A DNA stretch of 64,000 nucleotides from an uncultured Acetatifactor sp. (GCA_910577665.1 CAJTOJ010000018.1:6751-70750); one strand, 5' to 3'; numbered from the stretch's first letter, positions 44,154 through 53,921 are shown. Program-made: numbers and translations. Notes: generated from the sequence alone by a model not told the origin.

Positions 44154-44915
44154 ATGCAGCTAGGTGGAGTCGGCGGACATAGCGCGGATGCGCATCATGT
44201 GACAAACTGCATCCATCCCCATGTGGAGCACAGACAGGAGACAGGAGGCGCGGCAGCAATGCAGGCCAATGCGGCGGCCCTGCAGGCCCTGCAGAAAGGC
44301 CAGGAGCAGCAGACGGCACAGTTTTCCCTTCAGGATTTCCTGCGGAAAGCCCTGGGAGGTGGCAGACGTTTTCTGGGAAAGCTGTGGGGCAGCAGTGATG
44401 CAGGGATTTCCGGGCAGTCAGGAAGGGAAGGACAGTCCCAGATGCTTTCCATGGTACTGGGGAGTGAAGAGGCAGCTAAGGACAGCCATACAGGTCATGT
44501 GACAGGAGACCAGTTGTCCCAGCCGGATATCACACATGGTGTCCATGCGGCCAGGGTGACAGCGGCAGCCTCCGCTGTGATACAACCTGCCTCCCGGCAG
44601 TCAAATCCTTATTTCTCAGCAGTACAGGATGTGGGCAGACAGCAGGAGACTTTGTGGGAGAAGGTACGGGTCAGGCTTAAGAGTGCGGCAGGCCGTCTGG
44701 CGGGACATCTGCCAGGGAGATTTTTCAGCAAATTCAGTGCCCAGACCAAGAGTTCCTTCCAGGCCGGGCAGGAGAAGCCCAGGGAAGATCTGCGCAAGAA
44801 AAGCAAATACCGCAAGGATGAACTGGAAATTGACTGCGTGCTCACAGACGAAAGCTATCTCCTGGATTCCTATGACAGAAAAGGGGAATATAGTAAACTG
44901 ACGACGGAAAAATAA
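44154..44915 (+). CDS. Hypothetical protein
   Basis: 253 residues, low in hydrophobic segments, rich in Gln, Ala, Ser and Gly, with a basic middle part and the charged tail DSYDRKGEYSKLTTEK. It has no signal peptide or clear domain, and seems partly disordered. GGAGGG precedes the ATG at 44154. It lies between rpe and a methyltransferase gene, with no obvious functional link. Confidence 0.6.
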   Translation: MQLGGVGGHSADAHHVTNCIHPHVEHRQETGGAAAMQANAAALQALQKGQEQQTAQFSLQDFLRKALGGGRRFLGKLWGSSDAGISGQSGREGQSQMLSMVLGSEEAAKDSHTGHVTGDQLSQPDITHGVHAARVTAAASAVIQPASRQSNPYFSAVQDVGRQQETLWEKVRVRLKSAAGRLAGHLPGRFFSKFSAQTKSSFQAGQEKPREDLRKKSKYRKDELEIDCVLTDESYLLDSYDRKGEYSKLTTEK

Positions 44916-45081
44916 GGGGAAGATCTTGTGTTGGAATGGGAAAGGAGGTGTTGTGATATGAAGCATATGATTCTGGCAGACACAGTAGGCGGGAGGGCCT
45001 GCATGGGATAAGGCAACTGCCCTCCCGGCATTTGATACCAGGCCCTGGATGGTCAAGGGTATCTGGTCACAGGAGGACGTT

Positions 45082-45921
45082 ATGTCAGTCAATTGGATTC
45101 GGGTAGAAGAATATTCATTTAACAGCTTTTTGATGATGGAGCGGTTCCAACTCCGGATTCTCTTAAAGGCGGTGGAAAAGGACGAGGTGCTTGCCAGGCA
45201 GGCCGGGATTGCCCTTGGGGCCAATCCGGCAGTCCGGTGGTACTTCCTGCACAAATGTCCGGAGTGCAGGGCGGTTGTGGAAGCATTGGGGGAGAAGGCA
45301 GCAGGGGAAACGGATGAAAAGGAAATCCGTGCAGCAGAACTGTATGTGCTCTCCTATGTGGAAGATTTTGTCACCTACACCACACCGGAAGTCATGGGCA
45401 GCAAGTGTGACTTTATATACGCATGGAGGAAGGAGCGGCTTCTGGAACTGGCAGATTTCCGGGGAAAAGTCGTCCTGGATGTGGGAAGCGGTTCGGGAAG
45501 ACTTGCCTTCGCCGCAGCTGGGACTGCAAAGGAGGTCTATGCCAGCGAGCCGGTGGACTGCCTGCGCGAATACCTGCGGGATAAGATCCGCCGGGAGAAA
45601 ATCAAAAATATCAAGGTGGTGGACGGGATGGCAGACAGCCTGCCATATCCTAATGACACTTTCGATATTGTCATGTCCGGTCACGTGGTGGGGGATGACT
45701 ATGAGAGGGAACTTGCTGAGATTTTCCGCGTGGTGAAGTCAGGGGGCCTTGTGCTTGACTGTCCTGGGGAGGAGAGCCGTAAATGTGAGCCGGACAGGGA
45801 ACTTGTAAGGCGGGGATTTGAAGAATTCCACTACAAGAGCTGCCTGGGCGGGGATGTGTACCGCTATAGGAAGCAGGTCTTTAAAGACGGGTATGGCAAA
45901 GTGCCCTTAGAAAACCATTGA
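45082..45921 (+). CDS. SAM-dependent methyltransferase
   Basis: 279 residues. The SAM-binding motif I is VVLDVGSGSGRLAFAA (about 133-148). The post-I acidic residue lies in ASEPVDCL, and DTFDIVMSGHVVGDD gives motif IV. The N-terminal 100 residues are helical and may bind substrate. The substrate is unknown. AGGAGGACGTT precedes the ATG. The stop codon lies inside the -35 box of the metG leader promoter. Confidence 0.8.
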   Translation: MSVNWIRVEEYSFNSFLMMERFQLRILLKAVEKDEVLARQAGIALGANPAVRWYFLHKCPECRAVVEALGEKAAGETDEKEIRAAELYVLSYVEDFVTYTTPEVMGSKCDFIYAWRKERLLELADFRGKVVLDVGSGSGRLAFAAAGTAKEVYASEPVDCLREYLRDKIRREKIKNIKVVDGMADSLPYPNDTFDIVMSGHVVGDDYERELAEIFRVVKSGGLVLDCPGEESRKCEPDRELVRRGFEEFHYKSCLGGDVYRYRKQVFKDGYGKVPLENH

Positions 45922-45946
45922 CAGGTTCCTGGAAAATGTGTTATCG
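45918..45946 (+). promoter_or_regulatory. Promoter of the metG T-box transcript
   Basis: TTGACA at 45918-45923, 17 bases and TTATCG at 45941-45946. It overlaps the stop codon of the methyltransferase gene. Confidence 0.6.
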
Positions 45947-45952
45947 TAATCC

Positions 45953-46347
45953 ATACAGATACTGCCCGTCCGCAAGGGCTGGCAGAAAGTGAATAAGTGT
46001 AAAACGCAGTGATGAAGAGAGTACATTTCTGCCCCTGCCTTACAGAGAAGATCCCCGCAGGAGACTGCATGGCTGAGAGGGAGACGGGATGCAATGCATT
46101 TCCAGGCAGAAGGAAATGGAAGATGGCTTCTGAGCAGCGCACCGAACCTGGGGAGGACTGCGCGGACAGTGGTATACACTCCAGGTAAGGCTGCGACAGG
46201 TTCCGCCTGTTACAGCGGATAGGGTTCTGCATCCGGGGACCCGAAGAGGCCCATTTTGTGAGGAATGGGTGAAAAGAAGTGGTATCACGGGCATATTGGC
46301 CCGTCTTCTGGTGCATCTTATGATGCAGGGAAGACGGGCCTTTTTTG
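45953..46347 (+). promoter_or_regulatory. T-box riboswitch controlling metG
   Basis: The AG box GATGAAGAGAGTA lies at 46011-46023. The T-box core AAGTGGTATCACGG lies at 46277-46290. The terminator follows: GGCCCGTCTTC (46298-46308) pairs with GAAGACGGGCC (46330-46340), then TTTTTT. Uncharged tRNA-Met should pair with the specifier and T-box and prevent termination. An ATG in the stem I 3' side (near 46110-46122) is a candidate specifier. Confidence 0.85.
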
Positions 46348-46462
46348 ATTCCCGCGGGCTAATGTCTCACCTGCATTGCCATAAATGGAATGCAGGCAGA
46401 CCATTGAATTGCAATCGCACAGGTGGAAAAATATGCTATTTAAGAAGAAAGGAGAATGCAGT

Positions 46463-48565
46463 ATGGAGAACAAGGGAAAGTACTATCTCACCACAGCCAT
46501 TGCCTATACATCCGGCAAGCCCCATATCGGGAATAACTACGAGATTGTGATGGCAGACTGTATCGCCCGTTTTAAGCGGAAGGAAGGCTATGAGGTCTTC
46601 TTCCAGACAGGCACCGATGAGCATGGGCAGAAGATTGAACTGAAGGCAAAAGAGGCAGGGGTCACACCCCAGACGTTCGTGGACGGAGTGGCAGGCACCA
46701 TCCAGGGACTGTGCGACCTGCTGGACACCTCCTACGACAAGTTTATCCGCACCACGGACAAGGACCATGAGCGCCAGGTGCAGAAGATTTTCAGGCGCCT
46801 TTATGACCAGGGGGATATCTATAAAGGGGCATATGAGGGCATGTACTGCACGCCCTGCGAGTCTTTCTGGACAGAATCCCAGCTTGTAGATGGCAAGTGT
46901 CCTGACTGTGGGAGGGAGGTGAAGCCTGCCAGGGAGGAGGCATATTTCTTCCGTATGAGCAAATACGCGGACAGGCTGATCCAGCATATCAATGACCACC
47001 CGGAGTTCATCCAGCCGGTATCCAGGAAGAATGAGATGATGAACAACTTTCTGCTGCCGGGTCTTCAGGACCTGTGTGTGTCCCGGACTTCCTTCAAGTG
47101 GGGGATACCGGTGGATTTTGACGACAAACATGTGGTGTATGTATGGCTGGATGCCTTGACCAACTATATCACGGGGATCGGCTATGATGCAGAGGGGAAC
47201 AGCACGGACCAGTACAGGAAGCTCTGGCCGGCTGACCTTCACTTGATTGGAAAGGACATCATCCGTTTTCACACCATCTACTGGCCCATTTTCCTGATGG
47301 CCCTGGGGGAGCCGCTGCCAAAGCAGGTGTTCGGCCATCCCTGGCTGATGATGAACGGGGGCAAGATGAGTAAGTCCAAGGGAAATGTGATCTACGTGGA
47401 TGACCTGGTAGACTTTTTCGGAGTGGATGCCGTGCGGTATTACATGCTCCACGAGATGCCCTATGACAATGACGGGAATGCTACCTGGGAACTGATTGCA
47501 GAGCGGAACAATTCCGACCTGGCCAATACCCTGGGGAACCTGGTAAACCGGACGATTGCCATGAGCAACAAATATTTTGGAGGCGTGGTGTCCGATAAGG
47601 GCGTGGCCCTGACAGGACAGGATACCGAAGCAGACCGCGACTTGAAGCAGACGGCTACCAGTGGTTATGCCAAGGTGGCCGGGAAGATGGAGGAACTTAA
47701 GATAGCGGATGCGCTGACGGAGATCTTCGCCATTTTCAAACGCTGCAACAAATATATAGACGAGACAGAACCATGGGTGCTGGCCAAGGATCCGGGGAAG
47801 GCAGACCGGCTGTCCACAGTGCTTTACAACCTGGTGGAGGGTATCTGCATCGGTGCTTCCCTGCTGGAACCCTTTATGCCCCGGACTGCCGGGAAGATTG
47901 CGGCACAGTTAGGCACCTCCCTGAGGGCGTTTGACCAGCTGGGCAATTTTGGACGCTACCCGGATGGAAACAAGGTCACGGACAAGCCCGAGATCCTCTT
48001 TGCAAGGCTGGACATGAAGGAAGTGGAGAGACGGGAGGAAGAACTGACGGCGGCCATGGTGGCAGCTGCCAGGAAAGCAGGGACAGGAAGTGACAGTGGT
48101 GTCACAGAAGAAAAACAGGAAGAGAAAGACCCCCGGCAGGAGGGTAGGAACGGCAAAAGCAATGGCGCCCAGGCAGGCGCAGGCCGCGGTCTGGAGAATA
48201 ACGGCACCCAGGCAGACGGCATAGATGTGGAAGCCAAGCCCGAGATCACATATGATGACTTTGCAAGGCTCCAGTTCCAGGTGGGGGAGATCATTGCCTG
48301 TGAAGCAGTGCCAAAGTCCAAGAAACTGCTGTGCAGCCAGGTACGGATCGGCAGCCAGGTGAAGCAGATTGTATCCGGAATCAAGGCACACTATACCCCG
48401 GAGGAGATGGTAGGTAAGAAAGTGATGGTGCTGGTGAACCTGAAACCTGCCACCCTGGCAGGGGTTCTCTCCGAGGGCATGCTGCTGTGCGCCGAGGATG
48501 AGGCAGGAGCCCTGTCCCTGATGGTGCCGGAACGGCAGATGCCGTCCGGCGCGGAGATTGCATAG
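46463..48565 (+). CDS. metG: Methionyl-tRNA synthetase with C-terminal tRNA-binding domain
   Basis: 700 residues. Class I signatures are YTSGKPHIGN (HIGH-type, about 14-23) and KMSKSKGN. A CxxC zinc pair occurs in CTPCESF and CPDCGREV. The anticodon-binding helical domain follows, then a Lys/Glu/Gly-rich linker (about 555-605) and a C-terminal EMAPII-like tRNA-binding domain (FQVGEIIACEAVPKSKKLL). It charges tRNA-Met. The ATG at 46463 follows AAGGAG; the longer frame runs into the T-box leader. Regulation is by the T-box upstream. Confidence 0.95.
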   Translation: MENKGKYYLTTAIAYTSGKPHIGNNYEIVMADCIARFKRKEGYEVFFQTGTDEHGQKIELKAKEAGVTPQTFVDGVAGTIQGLCDLLDTSYDKFIRTTDKDHERQVQKIFRRLYDQGDIYKGAYEGMYCTPCESFWTESQLVDGKCPDCGREVKPAREEAYFFRMSKYADRLIQHINDHPEFIQPVSRKNEMMNNFLLPGLQDLCVSRTSFKWGIPVDFDDKHVVYVWLDALTNYITGIGYDAEGNSTDQYRKLWPADLHLIGKDIIRFHTIYWPIFLMALGEPLPKQVFGHPWLMMNGGKMSKSKGNVIYVDDLVDFFGVDAVRYYMLHEMPYDNDGNATWELIAERNNSDLANTLGNLVNRTIAMSNKYFGGVVSDKGVALTGQDTEADRDLKQTATSGYAKVAGKMEELKIADALTEIFAIFKRCNKYIDETEPWVLAKDPGKADRLSTVLYNLVEGICIGASLLEPFMPRTAGKIAAQLGTSLRAFDQLGNFGRYPDGNKVTDKPEILFARLDMKEVERREEELTAAMVAAARKAGTGSDSGVTEEKQEEKDPRQEGRNGKSNGAQAGAGRGLENNGTQADGIDVEAKPEITYDDFARLQFQVGEIIACEAVPKSKKLLCSQVRIGSQVKQIVSGIKAHYTPEEMVGKKVMVLVNLKPATLAGVLSEGMLLCAEDEAGALSLMVPERQMPSGAEIA

Positions 48566-48569
48566 GCAT

Positions 48570-48639
48570 GTGTGCGCCAAAACGCTTGCTTTTTGTGTTT
48601 TGTGTGCGGCTGTTGTTGTAAATGGAGGGAACAATAACG
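48570..48639 (+). repeat. Diverged partial copy of dispersed palindromic repeat
   Basis: GTGTGCGCCAAAACGCTTGC and TTTTGTGTGCGGCTG resemble the AAAACGCC stem type. The tail GGAGGGAACAATAACG is a decayed form of GGAGTGAACAGTAAC. It begins right after the metG stop. Confidence 0.6.
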
Positions 48640-48866
48640 CAAAGGGTAATATTTTTATAAACTTTTTGATTTTGACTTAAAATTTACAGGGAAATGCGTT
48701 ATACTAGAACAATGAGCATTTCCCTGTCCGGGCGTAAGTCGGCTGCTGTCTGCCACATAACCAGCGGCAGGATCCGGGAATGACCAGACAGGCAGGCGAT
48801 AACGGGATGGTGTAAGACGGCTGGAAGACAATGGCTGGCGAATGTTGGCAAAGCAGGGTATGTGGT
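48640..48866 (+). promoter_or_regulatory. Leader and probable promoter of the lipase gene
   Basis: TATACT at 48700-48705 is a good -10 box. TTGACT at 48672 is 22 bases before it, too far for a standard -35. About 160 bases of leader follow without another supported feature. Confidence 0.35.
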
Positions 48867-49835
48867 ATGGTGAAGGAAGAATTGTATTTTGATTCCCGCG
48901 ATGGGAAGAGCAGACTGCACGCGGTTAGGTATGCACCGGATGCAGGGCAGCAGATCCGCTGTGTCCTGCAGATTGTACATGGCATGGCAGAATATGTGGA
49001 ACGCTATGAAGAATTTGCCGGATATCTTACAGAGAGAGGATTTGTTGTCACAGGGGAAGACCATCTGGGACATGGGAGATCTGTGGGGGAAGGCGGTAAG
49101 TACGGGTATTTCTGCGAGCAGGATCCCGCCACGGTGCTAGTGCGGGATGCCCACCGGCTGAAGAAGATGACCCAGGCCCTCTACCCGGATGTACCCTATG
49201 TGATCATGGGACACAGTATGGGATCTTTCATCACCCGGAACTACCTGTGCCGCTATGGCACAGGGGTCGCAGGGGCAGTTATCATGGGCACGGGTATGCA
49301 GCCCAAAGGACTGATTGCCTGTTCCAGGTGCCTGGCAGGACTCCAGAAAATATTCTCTGGCTCCCGCCATGTGAGCAAAGGGATTGACAGGCTGGCCTTC
49401 GGCAGTTATAACAAGCTGACCGGGGAGCACAGGACAGATTTTGACTGGCTGTCCCGGGATTCGGAGCGGGTAGACCGGTATGTGGCGGATCCCCTGTGTG
49501 GATTCACATTTACCACAAATGGTTTTGCTGCATTATTTGAGCTGATCTGGAGGCTGTACAAGCTTGAGAACCTGCAGAAGATGCCAGCATCCCTTCCGGT
49601 ATTCATGGTGTCAGGCACGGCAGATCCGGTGGGAGACTATGGCAAAGGGGTAAAGAGGGCCTACGATTCCCTGGTTGCGGCAGGACTTGGGCATGTGACC
49701 TTAAAGCTGTATGAAGGAGGTCGGCATGAACTCCTGAACGAGACCAATCGAGGTGAGGTCATGGAGGATATCTGCAGGTGGGTGGAAGAGACGGTTCTGA
49801 CAGCACACACCCAAGGGGTGTGGGAGACGGTATGA
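48867..49835 (+). CDS. Alpha/beta hydrolase, lysophospholipase-like
   Basis: 322 residues. The nucleophile elbow GHSMG holds the catalytic Ser (about 108), followed by the Asp in VSGTADPVGD and the His in GGRHELL near the C-terminus. It matches monoacylglycerol lipase/lysophospholipase-type serine hydrolases; the exact substrate is unknown. The start at 48867 gives KEELYFDSRDGKSRLHAVRY, a usual N-terminus. The stop overlaps the start of a GNAT gene (ATGA), which points to translational coupling. Confidence 0.85.
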   Translation: MVKEELYFDSRDGKSRLHAVRYAPDAGQQIRCVLQIVHGMAEYVERYEEFAGYLTERGFVVTGEDHLGHGRSVGEGGKYGYFCEQDPATVLVRDAHRLKKMTQALYPDVPYVIMGHSMGSFITRNYLCRYGTGVAGAVIMGTGMQPKGLIACSRCLAGLQKIFSGSRHVSKGIDRLAFGSYNKLTGEHRTDFDWLSRDSERVDRYVADPLCGFTFTTNGFAALFELIWRLYKLENLQKMPASLPVFMVSGTADPVGDYGKGVKRAYDSLVAAGLGHVTLKLYEGGRHELLNETNRGEVMEDICRWVEETVLTAHTQGVWETV

Positions 49836-50308
49836 GGGATGCCCACGGCTATGAACTCAGGTGGGCCAGGGAGGGCGAATGGTCTGCCGCCATTAGGATG
49901 GTTTGGCGTACTTTCCTGAAGTTTGAAGGAAAGGATTACACAAAGGAGGGCATTCAGAACTTTTATGAATTCCTGACAGACGACAGACTCTATATGTCCT
50001 TTCTGCGGGGGGAATATCCCATGATGGTAGCGCTGGACAATGGCAGGATCATCGGCGTGGGAACCATCCGGGACAGAAACCGTCTGTCCCTGTTGTTTGT
50101 AGAAGAAGCCTACCACCATATGGGGGTTGGGAGTGCCATACTTTACGGGCTGTGTACGTATCTGAAAAATGAAGTGGGGGAAGGATACATGCGCCTGATG
50201 GCGGCTCCTTACGCTGTAGATTTCTATAGGAAGCTGGGATTTAGCCAGGATGGCCCGGAGCGGGAGTTTGGTGGGATCCGGGTGACTGTGATGGAGAAGG
50301 AATTCTGA
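49832..50308 (+). CDS. GNAT-family N-acetyltransferase
   Basis: 158 residues with the GNAT core: IIGVGTIRDRNRLSLLFVEEAYHHMGVGSAILYGL, which has the acetyl-CoA pyrophosphate loop (HHMGVGSA, about 94-101), and the C-terminal YRKLGF-type beta strand. The acetyl acceptor is unknown. It overlaps the lipase gene by four bases. Confidence 0.85.
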   Translation: MRDAHGYELRWAREGEWSAAIRMVWRTFLKFEGKDYTKEGIQNFYEFLTDDRLYMSFLRGEYPMMVALDNGRIIGVGTIRDRNRLSLLFVEEAYHHMGVGSAILYGLCTYLKNEVGEGYMRLMAAPYAVDFYRKLGFSQDGPEREFGGIRVTVMEKEF

Positions 50309-50353
50309 AAGCAGAGATCTCTTTTCACGGAGGAGATTACGAGGAGGATTAAA

Positions 50354-51088
50354 ATGAAACTATTTGATTTGGAAAGCCCGCTGATGCAGGCCCTGGGGAA
50401 GATGGCGGATCTTATGTGGCTGAATCTGCTTACTTTTGTCTGTTGCATTCCCATTATTACCATTGGCCCTGCCTTGACGGCCATGCACTATATGGCCTTG
50501 AAGATGGCCAGGAACGAAGAATGCTATATCACCCGGGGATACTTCAAATCCTTCAGACAGAATTTCAGGCAGGCAATCCTGATCTGGCTGATCCTGCTAT
50601 TTGTGATCCTGGTAATTATCGGGGACTTCTACATCATGCGCAGTTCTGGTATCTCTTTTCACATCGTGCTGCAGGTGGTCATCACCGTTGTGGCCGTCCT
50701 GGTACTGTTTACAGGCACGTTTGTATTTCCCGTTCTGGCAAAGTTCGACAATACCATCTGGAGAACTTTTAAAAATGCTTTTTTGATGAGTATCATGCAG
50801 TTTCCGAAGACCATCTTGATGATTATCTTAAGTGTCCTGCCAGTGGTCCTGTTTTTCATATCCATGAGGTTGACGCCTGTTGTGTTCCTGTTCGGTATGA
50901 GCGTGCCGGCCTGGCTTTCCGCCAAGCTCTACAATAAATTCTTCAAAAAACTGGAGGACCAGATCAGCGGGGCCAATGCAGAGGAAGGGGAGGAAGGCGC
51001 TGCCGGGGAAGATTCTGAAGAGGATGAGAGGATTTTCAAGGACGAATTGGATGAGGCGCTGGTGGAGGATGCTACCAGGAACGGATGA
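50354..51088 (+). CDS. DUF624 (YesL-like) membrane protein
   Basis: 244 residues with about five membrane segments and the family N-terminus LMWLNLLTFVCCIPIITIGPALTAMHY. A Glu/Asp-rich cytoplasmic tail follows (about 205-244). YesL proteins often sit beside carbohydrate ABC transporters and their job is unknown. Here it precedes the shared sugar ATPase gene, which fits that pattern. GGAGGATTAAA precedes the ATG. Confidence 0.85.
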   Translation: MKLFDLESPLMQALGKMADLMWLNLLTFVCCIPIITIGPALTAMHYMALKMARNEECYITRGYFKSFRQNFRQAILIWLILLFVILVIIGDFYIMRSSGISFHIVLQVVITVVAVLVLFTGTFVFPVLAKFDNTIWRTFKNAFLMSIMQFPKTILMIILSVLPVVLFFISMRLTPVVFLFGMSVPAWLSAKLYNKFFKKLEDQISGANAEEGEEGAAGEDSEEDERIFKDELDEALVEDATRNG

Positions 51089-51315
51089 TCGTTGTTAAAA
51101 TTGTCCAAAAAAGACAGAGATAATTGAACAAAGTGACAAGTATTGATAAAAAAAATGTTGTCTATAAGCAATTCTCACAAACCGAAAGAAAAACTTTGTG
51201 AATTAATGGTATGGCGTTAAATTGTGTTTTTCGTTATACTGTGTCTAAAGCCAATGACGTAAGTCAATAAAAAGAGGGCGTTACAATTGTCAACAGTGAA
51301 AGGAGTTTATCAGTT

Positions 51316-52428
51316 ATGGCAAGTTTATCTTTGACAAATGTCTGTAAGGTATATCCCAACGGTTTTGAGGCAGTTAAGGACTTCAACCTGCAGATCGCAG
51401 ACAAGGAGTTCATCATCTTCGTAGGACCTTCAGGCTGTGGTAAGTCCACTACACTGCGTATGATCGCTGGCCTGGAAGATATTTCCTCCGGTGAGCTGAA
51501 GATTGGTGACAGGGTTGTGAACGATGTGGAACCCAAGGACCGTGACATCGCAATGGTATTCCAGAACTACGCTCTGTATCCTCATATGTCCGTATATGAC
51601 AATATGGCATTTGGTCTGAAGCTGAGGAAGGTTCCCAAGGACCAGATCGACAAGATGGTGAAGGAAGCTGCCAAGATCCTTGACCTGACTCCTCTCCTTG
51701 ACCGTAAGCCGAAGGCTCTGTCCGGTGGTCAGAGACAGCGTGTGGCCATGGGCCGTGCTATCGTTCGTAATCCTAAGGTGTTCCTGATGGATGAGCCTCT
51801 GTCCAACCTGGATGCTAAGCTGCGTGTGCAGATGCGTGTTGAGATTTCCAAGCTGCATCAGAGACTGGGTACCACCATTATCTACGTTACACATGACCAG
51901 ACCGAGGCTATGACCCTGGGTACTAGGATCGTTGTTATGAAGGACGGTGTGATCCAGCAGGTGGATACTCCTCAGAATCTGTATCAGAAGCCCCAGAACC
52001 TGTTCGTGGCAGGATTCATGGGATCCCCGCAGATGAACTTCCTGGATGCAACCGTGAAGGTATCCGGCGCCGTGGCGAGCCTGGAGATCGCGGGCCACAG
52101 CATTCCGCTGCCTCCTGCAAAATCCAAGAAGCTGATTGATGGTGGCTATGATGGAAAGCTGGTTACATTCGGTATCCGTCCCGAGGATATTTATGATTCC
52201 GAGGCATTTATTGCTTCCTCTCCTCAGAGCGTATTCGAGTCTACCGTAAGGGTATACGAGTTGCTTGGTGCTGAAGTGTATCTGTACTTTGATCTGGAAG
52301 AGTTCCCGATCACTGCAAGGGTTGATCCCCGTACTGCTTCCAGACCTGGTGACAGCATTAAGTTCGCATTTGATATCGATAAGATCCATGTATTCGATAA
52401 AGAGACCGAGCAGGTTATCACGAACTAG
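51316..52428 (+). CDS. msmK: Sugar ABC transporter ATPase, MsmK/UgpC type
   Basis: 370 residues. Walker A is GPSGCGKST, the signature LSGGQRQRVAMGR, Walker B VFLMDEPLSNLD and the H-loop THDQTEA. The C-terminal MalK-like regulatory domain starts near 240. One such ATPase often serves several CUT1 importers, including those lacking their own ATPase, like the sucrose system at 19640-22748. Codon use differs from neighbours (more CGT, GGT, CTG and GTT), typical of a highly expressed gene. A -10-like TATACT lies at 51235. A strong terminator follows. Confidence 0.93.
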   Translation: MASLSLTNVCKVYPNGFEAVKDFNLQIADKEFIIFVGPSGCGKSTTLRMIAGLEDISSGELKIGDRVVNDVEPKDRDIAMVFQNYALYPHMSVYDNMAFGLKLRKVPKDQIDKMVKEAAKILDLTPLLDRKPKALSGGQRQRVAMGRAIVRNPKVFLMDEPLSNLDAKLRVQMRVEISKLHQRLGTTIIYVTHDQTEAMTLGTRIVVMKDGVIQQVDTPQNLYQKPQNLFVAGFMGSPQMNFLDATVKVSGAVASLEIAGHSIPLPPAKSKKLIDGGYDGKLVTFGIRPEDIYDSEAFIASSPQSVFESTVRVYELLGAEVYLYFDLEEFPITARVDPRTASRPGDSIKFAFDIDKIHVFDKETEQVITN

Positions 52429-52443
52429 TAGGAAATTATGTAA

Positions 52444-52472
52444 GGGGGTGCTGACATCAGCACCCCCTTTTT
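52444..52472 (+). terminator. Terminator of the msmK gene
   Basis: GGGGGTGCTG pairs with CAGCACCCCC around ACAT, followed by TTTTT: a textbook Rho-independent terminator. Confidence 0.9.
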
Positions 52473-52493
52473 GACATAAGAGACAGATGGATG

Positions 52494-52605
52494 TGCCCGC
52501 CAAAGGCGGGCATGAGGCATAAGTTAGGAAGTAAACTTCCTATGGCAGACCTAAGGTCTGCCATCAAAGAGCAAATATTGATTGATATGCCCACTGAAGC
52601 GGGCA
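52494..52605 (+). repeat. Array of four tandem hairpins in the leader of the PucR-like gene
   Basis: Hairpins: TGCCCGCC/GGCGGGCA (52494-52512), TAGGAAG/CTTCCTA (52525-52542), TGGCAGACC/GGTCTGCCA (52543-52563) and an imperfect TGCCCACT/AGCGGGCA (52588-52605). The first three are perfect with 3-4-base loops. None has a T-run, so they are not terminators. Confidence 0.75.
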
Positions 52606-52617
52606 CGGGGTATAAGA

Positions 52618-53706
52618 ATGATTTCAAGTCAGACAATCCAGACAAGTATAGAGGAACTGAAGGCAATCACCAAAGTGGATCTGTGTGTGTATGATCTAAT
52701 GGGTTCCCTTGTGGCATCCACCACGGAAGATACAGAGATCACACCAGACCTGGTGGTGGGCTTTGTGAATTCCCCTGCAGACAGCCAGGTGATGGGCCAG
52801 CACCATCTGCTGAAAATCATCAGTGAGGGGGAGCTTCTGTATGTGCTGATGGCGAAAGGAAGCAGCGATGACGTCTATATGGTAGGGCGGATCGCCGCAT
52901 GTCAGATCCGAAACCTGGCCATAGCATATAAAGAACGTTTTGACAGGAACAATTTTTTCCAGAACCTGCTTCTGGACAATCTTCTCCTGGTGGATATCTA
53001 TAACAGGGCCAAGAAGCTCCATATCGAAGTGGCAGTACCCAGGGCGGTATTCCTGGTGGAGACAAGACTGGAGAAGGACGGGATCGTTACAGAGCTGCTC
53101 AAAGGAATGTTCTCCAGCCAGGCGGGGGACTATATCACGGCGGTGGATGAGAGCAGCGTGATCTTGATCAAATCCCTGGAGCCGAACCATACCCAGGAGG
53201 ACATGGAAGCGGTGGCGGATACCATTGTGGCTATGATGAACGCAGAGGCCATGATGAATGTAAGGGTGTCTTTTGGCACGGTGGTCCAGGAGCTGAAGGA
53301 TGTCTCCAAGTCCTACAAAGAAGCCAAGATGGCCCTGGACGTGGGAAAGATCTTCTACGCAGAGAAAAATGTGATCGCCTACAGTGCGCTGGGCATCGGG
53401 CGATTGATCTACCAGCTTCCCATTAACCTCTGCAGGATATTTATTGAAGAGATCTTTGGGGAAAATGTGCCCAATGATCTGGATGAGGAGACTCTGACAA
53501 CCATCAACAAGTTTTTCGAGAATAATTTAAATGTGTCTGAGACATCCAGGCAGTTGTTTGTCCACAGGAATACCCTGGTATACCGGATTGAAAAGATCCA
53601 GAAGAGTACCGGTCTGGATCTGCGTAAATTTGATGATGCGCTGACGTTTAAAATTGCACTGATGGTAGTAAGTTATATGAAGTATCTGGATGAGGTAGTG
53701 TATTGA
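52618..53706 (+). CDS. PucR/CdaR-like transcriptional regulator
   Basis: 362 residues. The N-terminal sensor-like part (about 1-110) resembles sugar-diacid-recognition-type domains. A GGDEF-like central region (about 120-270) follows, and then a C-terminal PucR-type helix-turn-helix with LNVSETSRQLFVHRNTLVYRIEKIQ (about 305-330). Regulators of this type usually activate transport or catabolic genes. The start at 52618 follows GGGG and gives MISSQTIQ; an earlier frame runs into the hairpin array. Confidence 0.82.
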   Translation: MISSQTIQTSIEELKAITKVDLCVYDLMGSLVASTTEDTEITPDLVVGFVNSPADSQVMGQHHLLKIISEGELLYVLMAKGSSDDVYMVGRIAACQIRNLAIAYKERFDRNNFFQNLLLDNLLLVDIYNRAKKLHIEVAVPRAVFLVETRLEKDGIVTELLKGMFSSQAGDYITAVDESSVILIKSLEPNHTQEDMEAVADTIVAMMNAEAMMNVRVSFGTVVQELKDVSKSYKEAKMALDVGKIFYAEKNVIAYSALGIGRLIYQLPINLCRIFIEEIFGENVPNDLDEETLTTINKFFENNLNVSETSRQLFVHRNTLVYRIEKIQKSTGLDLRKFDDALTFKIALMVVSYMKYLDEVVY

Positions 53707-53921
53707 GGAATTGTAGAAATATCCTGATATAACCTAAAGACGGAAAATCTGCTTCAAAATAAGACCGGGACTGGTATGTGAAAAGTTTCCAGGAGAGGTC
53801 ATAACAGAGACAACCCCCCGAATATACTTAAGCGAGAGTAGGAACGGCGGCAGGGATCCTGGCAGGCTCCAGAGCCTGCCAGGACGAGATGCTGTACCAG
53901 AGTATATCCGGGGGTGATTTT

